NCBI GenBank assembly: GCA_025642075.2
Contig: JAODUO010000065.1
Location: forward strand, 742,501 to 806,500
Direction: 5' to 3'
DNA length: 64,000 nt
DNA from: Ridgeia piscesae
Taxonomy: Eukaryota > Annelida > Polychaeta > Sabellida > Siboglinidae
Below the pieces are notes generated by a model. The model was not told the DNA's origin. It made no database searches and saw nothing but the letters and a program-made list of their open reading frames with translations. Position numbers and translations under genes: made by a program. Of the stretch, positions 1 through 59,369 are shown piece by piece. Positions within the stretch are counted from its first letter, which is position 1, and every line of letters starts with the position of its first letter.

Positions 1-1064
1 TGAGATAGAGAAGTGATTTACAAATTCTCTGTATATATATATCCATACATAACAAAATCATCACGGTGATATTTGACCCAGTCTTTAGGTATTAAATATG
101 GTGAAAATGTGTATTGTCATAGTGGAATAAGGTAGGCAGTCTTCTGAATGTGGACGACAATACTCACACTCATGCTTATTAAGGTTGTTGTCTTAATTAT
201 TGTCTAACATGTTCACATTGCATAATAATGACACATAGGCTTAAGTAACTGGAATATACATATTATAGGCAGTACAACTTGTTTTGAAATGAATGTTAGT
301 GTTCATTATCAGCATTTTAACTGTGGGTATTATTGTCTAACTGTAATGTGACGTCTCACTACGGAGAAGCCAACCATCTTACCGTCTACTTCCTACACTA
401 TGTGATTGTTTGTTTGTTTGTTTCATCTTGTTTTAAATTGACCAAAAATGTTCAGTCACTATACTAAGAACATGATTGACCATCGTCAATTTCATCATAA
501 ATGTTGCAATTACTGATTTACTGTGTAATTTGAAAATGTGTCTGTCATAATTTGTCTCATTTGAACCTGATGAATTTGTTAGTAGCACAAACACCAGCAA
601 ACCTGTCTTTGCAAATAACATCATGAACTCAGCCACACATGGATTTACCTACTGGTATATCATGTGTCACAGGATTTAATAAAAAATGTAATGAACTTGT
701 AGTGAATGTACAAAAAAACTTGCTGTGAAATGTTATATTCATAAGCAAACTGTAATTAACACTAAACATCCACAGATGCAATATTGGGAAGTCTAGTGAA
801 CTTGTGACATACAGCTAGTGCAATGTATGCTACCACAATGAACTGTTTTTTTACATTTACACACACCTGAACATTTATAAAGTACAGTGGTAATCTGTCA
901 ATTAAGGGGGTGGTTCACTTCCATCTGCCGCCGTTTCATACTTTCCGCAATTTTTTCACCGCACATTGTTGTCGCAGTCGTTGGTCCCTTATAGCCCCGT
1001 TGGTCCCCGTCTAGTGTTTATGCCAGGGGAATTAAAGATCCAACACAGGATAAATGTGTGTGTA

Positions 1065-1195
1065 ACCTGTCGTCTGTCGCAGAGTGGTAGACTGTCTAAC
1101 TCTCAGAGTCTTGCTCCTAGTCGTTTGGGTTGCTTTCTGGTCGAGTGTGTGAGAGAATGGCAAGCAGGCAGTGGACTGTGTCTCGCATGAATGTA
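1065..1195 (+). repeat. Possible tRNA-derived SINE fragment
   Basis: The stretch gcagagtggtagactgtcta, followed ~45 bp later by ggtcgagtgtg, resembles degenerate A and B boxes of a tRNA-derived SINE head. It has no tail and no second full copy, so the call is tentative. Confidence 0.25.
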
Positions 1196-1379
1196 ATACA
1201 CGTGTAAAATACTACTACTGTAGTACTCACGATGACATTACAAGACCCCGTTGTTGTTGGCAGTTGGCACGAGTAGTCACAAGAGACAACGGCAGGATTC
1301 AATGATCGTGTGTTCTTAAATATTCAGACAATATGTGAATCATTTTAGGTGACTGAGTACACAGAGACATTGCAGCATA

Positions 1380-1667
1380 GCCTTTATGCAAAGCCCCATC
1401 CACCCGCCATTTGGATGGGTAAAACCCCCTGTGGACGGGTAGAATTATCGGTGGATGAGTAGTAGACGGGTAAAAAATTAAGGGGCAAAACAGTCTTCCG
1501 AAATCATATATATTGTCAGTTATGCCTTGAAAGTGTGTGTCACGTGTGTGTTTGTAGTTTATTTTGTGCCATAAAGAACTCGCCTGCCTTGTAAGTGTAT
1601 GAGTTAGCATCCATTTGTCTGCCAAAAATAGTGTGCCTGGCAATATTTTTATCCTACATAAAGCCCT
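1380..1667 (+). mobile_element. MITE-like element, copy A
   Basis: A ~285 bp element, non-coding. It starts ctttatgcaaagccccatcc, then a GGATGGGTAAAA/GGACGGGTAG block, and ends tacataaagccctg. The ends are inverted (CTTTATG.. and ..CATAAAG). It aligns by eye along its length with copies B and D (ttaaggggcaaaa, tcttccgaaa, atattgtcagttatgcc, tgtcacgtgtgtgtttgtag). Confidence 0.65.
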
Positions 1668-3280
1668 GCATTGCACTATACATTTCACATTAGCATCCAC
1701 TGATCTAAGACGTGCAATTTACTTTTTCAACACCATTGCACCACTTGCATATCACTGTTTTATTTTCACCAAAAAGCAAGGTTAGTTCGTTTAAAACACA
1801 TTAGCCACACAGCATTGCAGAGATCTGTGCTTAGTCGTGTATTTGAAACATAATCCAGTCACTCATCACTGAGTTTCCAGTCCAGTGGACTACTAGACCG
1901 TTGCTCACGTTGTCAATGTTTCAAGGGTTCTACACAACGTCTGAGGCACTCGGACACTAACAAACAACTGGACAACTGCCAAATTTGAACCCTAGAATCT
2001 GTTACTGTCATTGAATACATGTGTACGACTACGTCTTGTACTAGATAACTTTTTACGGATGCATGCACTACACAATAATAACTCTTAAAGCCACTGGATA
2101 AGGAATCTGTGAACATAATAACTTGAAAGTGTAGAACGTCATATTTTTTATTCTGGTATGACTTAAGGTTATGTAAGTTACTTTTCCTTTTTTGTAAAAT
2201 AACTTCTCTATGTCGGCACCCACAAAGCAAATTTCATTGGCATAACAAATTTTTGTTAAATAAATATTAAATGATGATTGATGAAGTGATGTAATTTGCA
2301 TGACTAGAGAATTTTGAGAGCAAAACATTGTTTTATTATTTTAACAAAAACAAACGGAAAATGTTCTTGATATTATTAAATCAATAAGAGGACATAGGTT
2401 CTAGGTTATAAGCTTTACACCGAAATATCTTGGACATCTTTTTGCAGCTTTATTTTTTTATCCTATTGTTCGAGGAGTTTTTTATTGCACAGTATTGGAG
2501 ATATGTAACATATTACACCACTATGATTACGTGGGGTGATTACATCCTTGATGTAAATTACATAAAAAGATTACTTACATACTGTAATGCTAATTTAGCA
2601 GTTGTCTGCAAACCGTGAAATCATTAAGGTTTATCTTTCCTTTCAATAACCTCTGCCAATATCCCACATTAGGCAGCTTAGATTAGTTCTACATAAATCA
2701 TTAGGCAGGCTTGTTTTAACCACATCACTCCTCACCAGGATGTGAAAATGACACCATTTACACAGTGGCATGCCTGGTGCCGTGTCAACTGGCAAGGGAA
2801 ATTATTGGAAAAGTTCAAACCAGTTGTATGCACACACGAAATTACATAACAAACATGTCATTGTAACGTTATTATTTATCAACAGGTTTGGATACACATC
2901 TACTCGTCTAATATCCCTATAGTTGTCATCATACAAAAATACGTAGTTATGAACCACCGCAATATCTTGTAATAGAACTGTGAACACTAGCTGAACAGAT
3001 GCTCTTTGTACCCACCATCCCATGGCACGCAATGCCACTTACCCATCGCTTCAGGCAGTCTGTCAACCTCTGGCTGTCTTCTGCTATCCTCTATCAGACC
3101 TTTAAGCTAGATAACATTTCTGAAAGTCCAAATTATGTGATAGACACAGGTGTGTTAACACGACACAATTATGTTGACTCACAGACAAGCTAGATGAGAT
3201 GTGTATTATGTCCTGAAATAAACATGCGTGACATCCATTTTCTAAGTATAATTGACAATAGAAATTATGATTTCTTAAGA

Positions 3281-3343
3281 CTGCTCCAATTTTTGTACTT
3301 GTCCATAATGGATTTTACCATCCAAAAGATGGGTGGACGGGTC
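3281..3343 (-). mobile_element. MITE-like element, truncated copy F
   Basis: Only about 63 bp of the left end remains, in reverse orientation. It carries tgctccaatttttgtacttg, ttttaccatccaaaagatgg and gtggacgggtctct, the reverse complement of the start of copies B and D. The rest of the element is absent. Confidence 0.5.
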
Positions 3344-4457
3344 TCTAGGTAAAACTATGACTCTTCAGTATCATCCATGTAGATTTTATAATTTGTATTT
3401 TGTGTTCCTCACAGTGTGTGATGTACTTGTCCTAACTGATAATAAAATTAAGATTGGAGAACATACTTGAGTGTTCACAATTGATAACTTGTTGCATGGG
3501 AAGAGATGCTGTAAGGCGTTGTCCCTTCTATCTGGTATCCCTGCCAGGAGAAGTAAAAAAACATAGGGACATGGGGAAAACATCATTGGGATATTATTCC
3601 CTAAATGCAGTTCCAACATTGATGTTCTGATTGAAGGTTGATCGGTTACAAGATGAAAATGATAATTAGAGGTCCTGTCAGGGTGTGATTTGGACAGGAC
3701 ACAGTCTTATAGCTAAACAATTATCTCTTGTCTAATTGCTGTATGTGGGAGTGTTTCCCCTGCTATATGATTTCACCTCGCTCAAAATATGCTAGAATTA
3801 CCACCTCAGCTATTTCTTGCTATAGGCATGTTTGTGTGTTGCTACAGTGTAGTTATGCATTTATTTATTTCCTCTCTATTTGCCAGGGACTAGGTTAAAA
3901 CACCCTTCAGAAATGAATACATGTATCATTATGAATGTTGTTTTTAAAATGTTTCTAGATGGTCATGCCCCCGCACCAAAATAGTGTAAATCTTGGAAGA
4001 AACTGGTCTGGGCTAAGTCAGTCAAAATGGCTATCTAAAATGTGAACAAGATAGCATATATGACAACGATGGAGACATTTTATCCATATGCATTCACAAT
4101 ATTCACATAGCACAATTGGTTAGAGGTAAAGAATTGTTGCACAGTAGAGCCATTTAAATGTTGCCTATTTCATGACCTTTCGCTAGAGGTAATCACAACG
4201 CGTCACCTCAGATTTTGATCTTTCTTTTAGTGCAGCACGCTTGCCTCTCTGTAGGCCCAAGTTATGGCAGGGATCAGTAACCATCACAGCTCTGTCTCGT
4301 GGGGTAGCATAAGCAGCCTGGTTCATGTGGCTGCCTATTCCATTTGCAACCACTGATTGGCTGGCCTTGCACAGGTGATGATCGCGTGAAGCGGTGATGT
4401 CTATTTGAGATGACGACTGTCGTTCTGTGCCAGAGACTAAATATGTGTCTTGCATTG

Positions 4458-4726
4458 TTTTATGCAGGGACCCATCCACCTGTCATTTGGACGGGTAAAA
4501 CCTGTTGTGGACTGGTAGAAATATGGGTGGACAGGTAAACAAATTAAGGAGCAAAAAGATCTTCCGAAACCCTAGATATTGTAAGTTAAGCCTAAAAAGT
4601 GAGTGTAAATTGTGTCACGTGTGTTTATAGTCCATTTCAGGTCATCTGATACATTTGAAGTTTGTAAACTGGCTTAACAGTTAACATACATATGTCGACC
4701 AAAACATGTGTGACAGGCATAAAGCC
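4458..4726 (+). mobile_element. MITE-like element, copy B
   Basis: It starts tttatgcagggacccatcc and ends tgacaggcataaagcc, ~269 bp. The internal order is the same as copy D: ttggacgggtaaaacc, gtggac.ggtagaaatatggg, ttaaggagcaaaaagatct, agtgagtgtaaattgtgtca, tttgtaaactggcttaacag. A SINE-like segment follows directly. Confidence 0.7.
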
Positions 4727-4850
4727 ATGGTGTGTTGGACTACCCGCACTGAATACATAGTCCTGGGTTCATATGTGGGATGGACATCCTTGAGTGTCAT
4801 GGAATTGCATTAGGTATTAAAAATCAAGTTCTTTAATAATGATGATGATG
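4727..4850 (+). repeat. Possible SINE-like or retroelement tail segment
   Basis: The piece ggtgtgttggactacccgc, followed by agtcctgggttcatatgtgg, resembles a degenerate tRNA-like head with a B-box-like GGTTCA. It ends in a short (ATG)n run at about 4839-4851. That run may instead be the 3' tail of the minus-strand RT element just downstream. Confidence 0.25.
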
Positions 4851-4984
4851 ACTTATGCGCCAATATCCTCAAAGATCGAGCTCATTGGTGTGGCAAAACC
4901 AAAGGATTGTGCAATCTCGTAAATGTATAACAATGTGTGAGTCATCGACGGAAGGATGACGGTGCTAGGAATCTAAGGAGGGTA

Positions 4985-5910
4985 GGTAGCTTTAAATTAA
5001 ACTATATTTCCTTCTAATTTAACACTGGCAGGAATTGAATTCCACACAGTTAGTGCAGCAACAGAGAGAGCTTGGGTTCCAGCTTTAGTTTTCACCCGTG
5101 GAATGTAAAGAGGTTTACCACTGATTGATCGTAGCTTTCTGGAATTTCTCGCTGCAGCGTGAGAGGCTATTATACAAATCTTGAAAATAATGCGATAGTG
5201 CACAGGGAGCCAATGCAATGATTTCAGAAGCGGCACTGAGTGAGAAAAACGAGGAGAACCCGTGACTACCCTTGACCAAAAAATTTGGACATGTTGAAGT
5301 TTTGCTATATCCTTGTTTGCAGTATTGTAAAGGATGGAATTACAGAACTGTAGTCAAGTCTGCTGCTTACTAGAGCTATTGCAGTCGTTTTGGCAATGGA
5401 AAATGAGATATATTGGCGAATATGGCAAAGATCTTGGATATGGTAAAAACAGCGACATGTTTTCGATATATGTTGTTTGAAATTGACGTTTTGATCAAAC
5501 CTTACCTCAAGATTTAACACTGAGACTAAAAAATTGTGTAAAAAGCCATCAAGTTTCCTATGCTGCTGCGTGGGTGCCAATGATGGGAAATTCAGTCTTA
5601 TCTGCATTCAGCTTTAATTTACTGTTTTTCATCCATTGTCCTGGAGACAATCCCTAGATTGATTTAGGGAGCGACAAGTATCTGGTGCGGCCAAAGAAGT
5701 GTAGATTTGTGTGTCATTTGCATAAAGGTGATGCTCCAAGTTGTGACTTTTGATAAGAGAGCTTAGTGGTGTTGTATAGAGAGTGAAAAGCAATGACCCA
5801 AAACAGAACCCTGGGGGATGCGCATAAGGTGGACAGCATATCTGAGAAACAGTTTCCTATCTTAAATAATGGCTTTCCATCTGTCAATCAGATATGAAGA
5901 AAACCAGCGC
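4985..5910 (-). pseudogene. Decayed non-LTR retrotransposon reverse transcriptase (CR1/L2/Jockey type)
   Basis: Read on the minus strand from 5910 down: WFSSYLIDRWKAII, IPQGSVLG (about 5800-5825), an ADD-like box altered to YAND, LKLNADKTEF, a segment with VSSRLDYSSVI, then LLKSLHWLPVHYRIIFKICI and PRVKTKAGTQALSVAALTVW plus NSIP near 5030-5230. These are the finger/palm and C-terminal motifs of CR1/L2-like reverse transcriptases. They fall in several frames with stops between, and the catalytic YxDD is changed, so the copy is dead. It is truncated at its 5' end. Confidence 0.8.
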
Positions 5911-7748
5911 CTGCAATTTGTTAATAGGTATAGACAATAAGTGGAATTGTAAGGGTTTAACTGTTATCATGCATGGATGGAAGTTGGTTTGGCCTGATTT
6001 TTTTACAGAAATATTAAGCATGAAACTGTTGTAGGCTTGTAGCATTTCAATAGCACTTTCCCAAATTCACAAACCTTGAAGGATCGTCCTCATAGTCACA
6101 CATGTACTCACATTGTTATACCTGTTCATTGGAAACATTGGTCATTGGAAACATTGGTCATTGGCTGCGCATGGTCCTTCACTCTTGTTTATCTGTGGCC
6201 ACATTCTCAAGTTCTCTCCCTGCGAGACCCGTCTACTTTCTCCAGGTGTTTCTGTGGTTTTCTGTTTCCCGGGGGTTTCATGTAACAGCATGTCATGTCA
6301 TGTTTGTTGCTCATTTCTCCAGGCTCTCTGTCTGTCCTGAAAGTCTCAATTTTTCCTTCTCGATTTCTCCACGTGTTGTCTCAGGATTTCAGACGGTGTT
6401 GAATTGAGCTTCTCACGATTCAGACAAAGGTTTTGTCAAATAGAAAGACCTGTGGGGTGTGAGGGAACATAAACTAACAAGTAGGCCCTCAATAGATACC
6501 ATAATACGGGACATAACAGTGGTTACTAGATGGTAGATTTTTGGAAACCGTTTGTTAACCATAATAATTATTATATTATACATTTCCTTCCACAAGACGG
6601 ACATCTTAAGGTATTTACTAAGAATACAAGACCTTTCAAGATTGCCAGTTTTTTATACTGGGTGTCTCTATAACCAGTATGAACAATTGTATTCAGTTGT
6701 GATGATAATAAATAACACCAGGTGTCAATAATTTGTAAAATTGCTATAGTATCTACTTGGTAATGTTAACAATACAGCTGTAAACGGAACAAATGAGACA
6801 CACCTGGGAGAGTCAAGATCACCGTCATGTTTGATGATCTTTGTTGGGCGAGAATAGACCATTGATCATTGTTGTAATCACTGCCGACACTATTTCACGA
6901 CTATTGATGCTTTTTATGGCAATGTCTTCTTGGGAAATGGCACTCAATCATCGATATCAAATGACGAATCGTTGTCTGGCTCCGTTTTGGTTACTCTGCT
7001 ATCCAGAAACTCATTAAACAGAAACCTGGAACGTTGGCACAAGATGGCAGTCACGCGTGAATGATTCCATGAAGCACAGTTAAAGTATTACATGGTCACG
7101 ACTCGCGACTCACATGTTTGAATGTAATTTAAAAATAGCTTACAGCTGGGTGTAAGCTCTGCTTGAAAATAGTCAGAAAGATGTTATCAGGTAGTTTTGT
7201 CTGATTGGCACTGGCAGCCAGTAGACGCCTGGTGATTCGCTTTGGCTTCATACCGCATATAAATCTGTCATATTTAGTGTTTCCTTGTGGAATGTATTGT
7301 TTATGGATCCAAGATTGTGTTATTTGTTAAACAGCAAAAATTAAAGTTGAGTTTCAAGAAATAAAGCCGGTTTCAGCATTTGCTCCAAATAATTTTTTTT
7401 CTGTCTAGTGTTATACGTGGATTTTATTATGATTGTATCTAATTAATGAGCAGGCTTTCTATGTTGCCAAACATGATGTTTCGCTCAATGTTATTTCCCT
7501 GTTATGTGCATTGTTTACATGTCTGATGTGGTGTACTTTTTAATATCAACTATTACCCAAGCACATGGCACCACCAGGCACGGGGTCTAATTTTAAGTTG
7601 CAATTATTTTTGAAAGTCGATTGTAATTTAAGCTTATGCAATAGCAGACGTGGGCCAGTGGTAGGGAGTGAGTACGTAGCATGTACTGCCTTTCTTTTTC
7701 AACCATAAAAACATTGTACATGCAATAAAAAAAAATTCTGTTTTTCAG

Positions 7749-52229
<44,481 letters not shown>

Positions 52230-53560
52230 GTAGCTGCTACAGCTACAGCCACCGCTACTGCTGCTGCTACAGCTGCCGCTACAGCTAACATCTGCAGTTT
52301 GACTTCATTGGCGTGCGAGAAAGAAAACCAGGGTCGACGTGGCCATGATACACGTGGTTACCGGGCGATGAAGGAGAGATTGTGAGAGACATTTTCTAAA
52401 CAAGTTCCATGGACGCAAACGGGGAACAGGACATTTTCTTGATGTACTAGACAGAGACATTTTATGAACACATTTTGTTGTGGAAGCACGATTACACACA
52501 GACATACGTACACGAAAGATTTATTGTGGACGTTCTACAAGTGTAGCAAGTTAGAGACGTTGTAAGGACAGATTGTGTGGAAACAAACATCCACGCTGAA
52601 TTCAGAGCACCTTTTCTGGACACTGTTGGAAGTAGAAGACTTTTTTATGAACACTCACGAGAAGTGAAATCGTTTGTGAAAACACACAGTCGATTCTGAA
52701 CAATCTGTTTTGTGCACAGAGCACTTTTAAAGTGAAGAATTCAAGAAGATACCTGGTTGTTACGAGGAGAATGCTTGGTTTACAATAGGGCATATGACAA
52801 TGTGTTTGTGGTGTGGTAACAATCCACGCCTGATGGGAGTATTTGTTGTCACAAGGTATACTGTAGTCGTCAGTACGACGTACAGTCAGAGAAAACAAAA
52901 ATTCTTTAGTGTTTTGTTTTAGAGACACATGTGAACGATTTCTGTGGCAATCCCATTGGAGTGCCCGTAGTTATTATGTTGTGAAAATGAAACTGAAATC
53001 GATGTGCGTATGAAGATTATTTGGATGTGTTGGATTCTTGTACAATCTGTGATGAAGCCTAATATTCTTAGGGCATTCGTAGTGAACTTGCCTGACACGG
53101 TGGGTTTTGGTAATCTAGAAAGACATGTTAATGTCACAAGTCATTGTTGCAGATCGTAAATATACATGTGACCTAAATAGGCGTAGCATCATTACGCCGT
53201 CAAAGGACGGGCAGCCAGGGCTTGGCACGTTGGGTTTATTTTGCATACGAGAGGAATTGTAGTGTTAATTAAACTTGTCATGATTGTTTTGCTATCTGTA
53301 GAGGACATTAATCTTATTTGAAGATCTCATTGTACAGTATGTTTTTCAGACTTCAGGGTGCACTGACAACGGAGATCGCGTTTGTTATATTGTGAATCAC
53401 AGATACACGTAATTTATGCGAGAGATGACGGCGAGAGTCCCGTGAGACACTTTATTTTTGAACTGCATTTACTGCTAAGGCATCTCTTAGTGGGTATCGT
53501 GTGAAAGATTTATAGGCAGCAATGTTTTGTTTTTCGTAATTACTATGACGTCTGTTGTTC

Positions 53561-53568
53561 TGTAAATA
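53561..53568 (+). promoter_or_regulatory. Pumilio response element UGUAAAUA
   Basis: An exact match to UGUANAUA in the spen 3' UTR; PUF proteins bind this 8-mer and usually repress or destabilise the mRNA. Confidence 0.5.
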
Positions 53569-53857
53569 CATATACCACTGTACGGCGAGTGACGGGGGAG
53601 TTACAGGGTGCATTGGGGAGTAACTATTCGTTGCCCTTATCGCTGCTGCACCAATCTGATCACTTGTGATATATATAAAATCTGGTAGCGCCGCGATGTA
53701 GACACTGGCCATATTTTCATGGGGTGTCGGCATGGGTAATGTTGTTTTCTGTCGAAATGGTTATTTTGCGTGCGATGCACTGTGAGGACTGTATAGAAGT
53801 GTTTGCAGACGTGTATTTTGTTCGTCATTGTCCTGTGTACAGATATAAGTGTTCGGG

Positions 53858-53865
53858 TGTAAATA
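53858..53865 (+). promoter_or_regulatory. Pumilio response element UGUAAAUA
   Basis: The second exact UGUANAUA match in the spen 3' UTR, ~200 bp before the polyadenylation signal. Confidence 0.5.
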
Positions 53866-54065
53866 ATTGTATCATACAGATATGGAGTTGCACAGTGAAG
53901 TGAAGTTCTTTCTATGAAGTAGTGTTGGTCGTTTGTACTGTTGTGCCCCGTTTGCATGCGTGCGTGTGTTGCATGCGTGCGTGTGTGTGTGCGTGTGTGT
54001 AAGTGGACACTAATTAGTAACGCTGGTAACACTGGATTTAGTAGAGCAGACTGTACACGTGATTA

Positions 54066-54084
54066 TGTAAATAAACTGTACATA
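54066..54084 (+). promoter_or_regulatory. Paired Pumilio response elements overlapping the poly(A) signal
   Basis: UGUAAAUA at 54066-54073 overlaps the AATAAA hexamer, and UGUACAUA follows at 54077-54084. Both match UGUANAUA. Upstream UGUA can also recruit cleavage factor Im, so either reading is possible. Confidence 0.45.
54070..54075 (+). terminator. spen: Polyadenylation signal AATAAA of spen
   Basis: The first canonical hexamer I found after the spen stop codon, with T/GT-rich sequence ~30-60 bp downstream (gtgtcgtcagtttctt, atttgtctcgt). A second AATAAA at 54910-54915 could serve a longer form. Confidence 0.7.
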
Positions 54085-54717
54085 ATGATTTATCGTGAAC
54101 GCGGGGTGTCGTCAGTTTCTTAAAACATTTGTCTCGTACGCCCTTCGCGGGGGTCCTTAGTTATGAGGACTGAGGATTCGATAAGTCGAATATCTTTATC
54201 CTTTATCTTTATCATTTCCCAGTCTGACCTGCAGTAATTCGGTTCCCGTGTGAAGTATGGGGAATATATATGGGACAGTTTGCCCAAAACCCGTTATGTT
54301 CTTACAGCAAGAGTTGCTGTACTTGTGGCCTTATTTTTCCATAGCCATGTTATGACTATAACAATTTAACTACTAACTATTGAGTTTTGTAATCCAAGAG
54401 ATTTGATTGGAGCATATGCAGACGCGGGTATATTTTCAGCATAGTCACTCTTAACTATGTGAATGAATTCGTACCAAATATACGACCAGAGTATATATAT
54501 ATGCCAATATGGCGCCCTCAGTTATAGCGTAGGTTATCTAGGTGCCGTTAGGTGGCGGCGTTGGAGCATCCTCATTCCTGACGTTTTCACGAAGGCGAGG
54601 GAGAGTTGGTCAAGTAAGACAAGCGGAGATCAATGTCGAACAATCACATCATATTATTAAAGGGTATATCACTTCATAAAAAGCAATGTGAAGGGCGAAA
54701 AAGTGCTGCCAAAAAGG

Positions 54718-54816
54718 TTACCTTGGTGCCGTTATTTCAAATGCGTGGATCTTCCTGTCTGTATTTGCCGTCAGCGTCCAACTCTCGCATCCACAAAGGA
54801 GTACAGAGACCACACG
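54718..54816 (-). pseudogene. Reverse-transcriptase C-terminal fragment (non-LTR element)
   Basis: The minus strand reads TRVVSVLLCGCESWTLTANT then DRKIHAFE. This is the familiar LLYGCESWTL...ER.IQAFE motif at the C-terminal end of many RTE/BovB- and Jockey-like reverse transcriptases. Only ~33 codons are recognisable, so it is an old fragment. Confidence 0.6.
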
Positions 54817-55011
54817 TGTCCTATATGCGTTGACATTGACAGAGACTGGCTTGACGGTGTTGTTGCTCTCCCGTTCTCTTGTGATGTTCGAGTGATAACA
54901 AATATTAATAAATAAAGTATGTTGTACCAGAGAGTACAGTAAAACCAAGTTATAAGAATCATATGATTATAAAGCGGCTCCAGTGCGAGCATTAATAACG
55001 GCATGACATGC

Positions 55012-57300
<2,289 letters not shown>

Positions 57301-57340
57301 CTGTCTCCCTATCTCCATCTCTCTCCATCTCTCTCCATCT

Positions 57341-57545
<205 letters not shown>

Positions 57546-57984
57546 CGAAGATTTAGCCTCACTTTTCCAGCAAATCTCAATCTGCTAACCATGTTTTTAT
57601 TTTCTTTATGCTAATCTCTTCGCTAAAATAGTTCATCTGTACTCTATCATCTACGCTCATGTTCTCCCAAATTATGTTCAGTGTCCTACGCGTGGTGTCA
57701 CTCTCCACAATCAACATACACGTGCTGATGCTATGTAGGTTTCTAGCATTCTTCCTTTTGTTGTTTCTTCAATTGTTTGTCCCACGCAATGGCTTATACC
57801 CTCTTCCACGCTGCAGCTCCTAATTGAAGTCTCCTTTGAACTACTTTACTGACTCATCCATAGCACACCCCTGATCGCCCAGGTGTACAAGCTGATCACG
57901 TGTTTAATGGGCCTTTAATTCCACCGACTACTACATGCAGATCCTGTTAAATGTTTATCCATATTTCTACAGTTTATCTCGGTT

Positions 57985-58245
57985 TCATTCGGAGATATCT
58001 AACGGTATTACTCTGTTCGTGTATGTTTTTTATTCTACGTTTTCGGCCACCATCGCTAGTTCGTCCTCATGTGTCGGTCTAACGTCTAGTACTACGTGTT
58101 GATCCTGGTCTGTGTGTTCAGCTATCCAAAATACTTCAGTCTATCCAAGATTTATTCGAAGATGTAACGGTGTTACTCTGTTTTCGTAATGTTTTCTGTT
58201 CTTTGTTATCAGCAACCACTGTTAGATCGTCTTCATGTAAAATCT
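57985..58245 (+). repeat. Diverged direct duplication, ~165 bp period
   Basis: Sequence at about 57990-58075 (taacggtattactctgtt, gttttttattcta, cgtcctcatgt) recurs diverged at about 58160-58240 (taacggtgttactctgtt, gttttctgttct, cgtcttcatgt). It may be an old tandem duplication of non-coding DNA or of a retroelement piece. Confidence 0.5.
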
Positions 58246-58894
58246 TCTGATGCATGTTACTTGCAGCCCGAGACGTCAAAGAACAAGCACAACATGTCAT
58301 CCGCAAAGTTGTGCTTAATAAAGTATTTCGAATATTGGTGAGCTGGTCGTCGAGTTATGCATCAAGCGTCGTTATACAAGTGCCGTTGGTTCTGTTAAAG
58401 ATGGTAAGTACAGTTAAACACGAAAGGAGTAGGGCAACAATTCGTTAGAGAAAGGGAACAGCCTAATAAAATTATGATTTGGTGGAATGAATCATGTGTT
58501 AATAGTTTTGTCAACGTCACACGCGAATCGAATAGCAGTATTGCATACCAGTCATTTAGGCCTATATTATAGAAGGCCAACTGAGCATTGAATAGCAATA
58601 TTGCATGCAATTCATTTAGCCATACACCGAGGGTCAATTGAAGATTGAATATATATGTGACGCAGAGTTGGCCACATGTCTGTTTAGAGGTCTACTGCTG
58701 TTATGCCAACACGTCTCATTGGAAAGACTATTTTATCTTAGTGACTAAGACTGACTAGTCGCTGAATCCTATTACTCAGAACAGTCTAACTTCTGACATG
58801 TAGTTTAGGTCGAAATTGCAACACGAGCGAGGCCTTGTTTGGAATATCTTCTCTATATTGTTATACATGTATTTATTATTATTATTATTAGAAG

Positions 58895-58903
58895 TAGTAT
58901 ATA

Positions 58904-58968
<65 letters not shown>

Positions 58969-58997
58969 CACATATATATATATATATATATATTATC

Positions 58998-59051
<54 letters not shown>
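58895..59051 (+). repeat. Interrupted (TA)n microsatellite
   Basis: A TA array with tacacata and ttatcctga interruptions, ending ~60 bp before the first recognised Death-domain exon. Confidence 0.95.
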
Positions 59052-59052
<1 letters not shown>

Positions 59053-59111
59053 CCTGAGGAAAACCAGTACAATTGTTGTCATCATTACGGCATAACTGCA
59101 TTTTCTTGTAG

Positions 59112-59369
59112 GAAGGCTGACTGACCATCAACTTCACAGCTTGGCTTGCCGTTTAGGTAACGACTGCACACGGCTTGGTGCTCTACTGGGTATAGACAGA
59201 GCCGTTATAGAGCAAGTCATGTATGACTTTCCGGAATGCGTGACCGTCACGCATGAACTGCTAAAGATATGGCGGGCACGGCACGGAAACGATGACACCG
59301 GCATGGTTGACGAGTTGTGCAGAGTGCTAAAGGAGGGCCGAACAGATCTCGCCGAGACGATTAAGAGCG
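59112..59369 (+). CDS. Death-domain exon 1 (DD1)
   Basis: The acceptor is tttcttgtag and the donor is GAGCG|GTGAGT, phase 1 on both sides. It encodes ~86 residues: [57 protein letters not shown], then [20 protein letters not shown]. The full six-helix Death-domain pattern is present. Confidence 0.88.

Larger units (their letters stand above)
1..7748. other. Presumed 5' intron of spen, no exon found
   Basis: The exon at 7749 starts inside RRM1, so this stretch should be intron between the missing first coding exon and RRM1. No reading frame here resembles the Spen N-terminus (ETRHLWVGNLP-like), on any frame I could read. It holds MITE-like copies, SINE-like fragments and a reverse-transcriptase remnant, listed separately. 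The rest is AT-rich single-copy-looking DNA. Confidence 0.6.
52230..54100 (+). other. spen: spen 3' untranslated region
   Basis: It runs from the stop codon to just past the AATAAA at 54070-54075, about 1.87 kb, with no intron apparent. It has four exact Pumilio-type UGUANAUA sites near its 3' end. It contains no frame resembling a known protein. The true cleavage site is inferred, not seen. Confidence 0.75.

Noticed and set aside
58267..58403. Candidate exon before DD1
   Set aside because: Splice sites look fair, but its phase does not join to 59112 and the peptide has no homology I recognise. Kept only as a weak lead.
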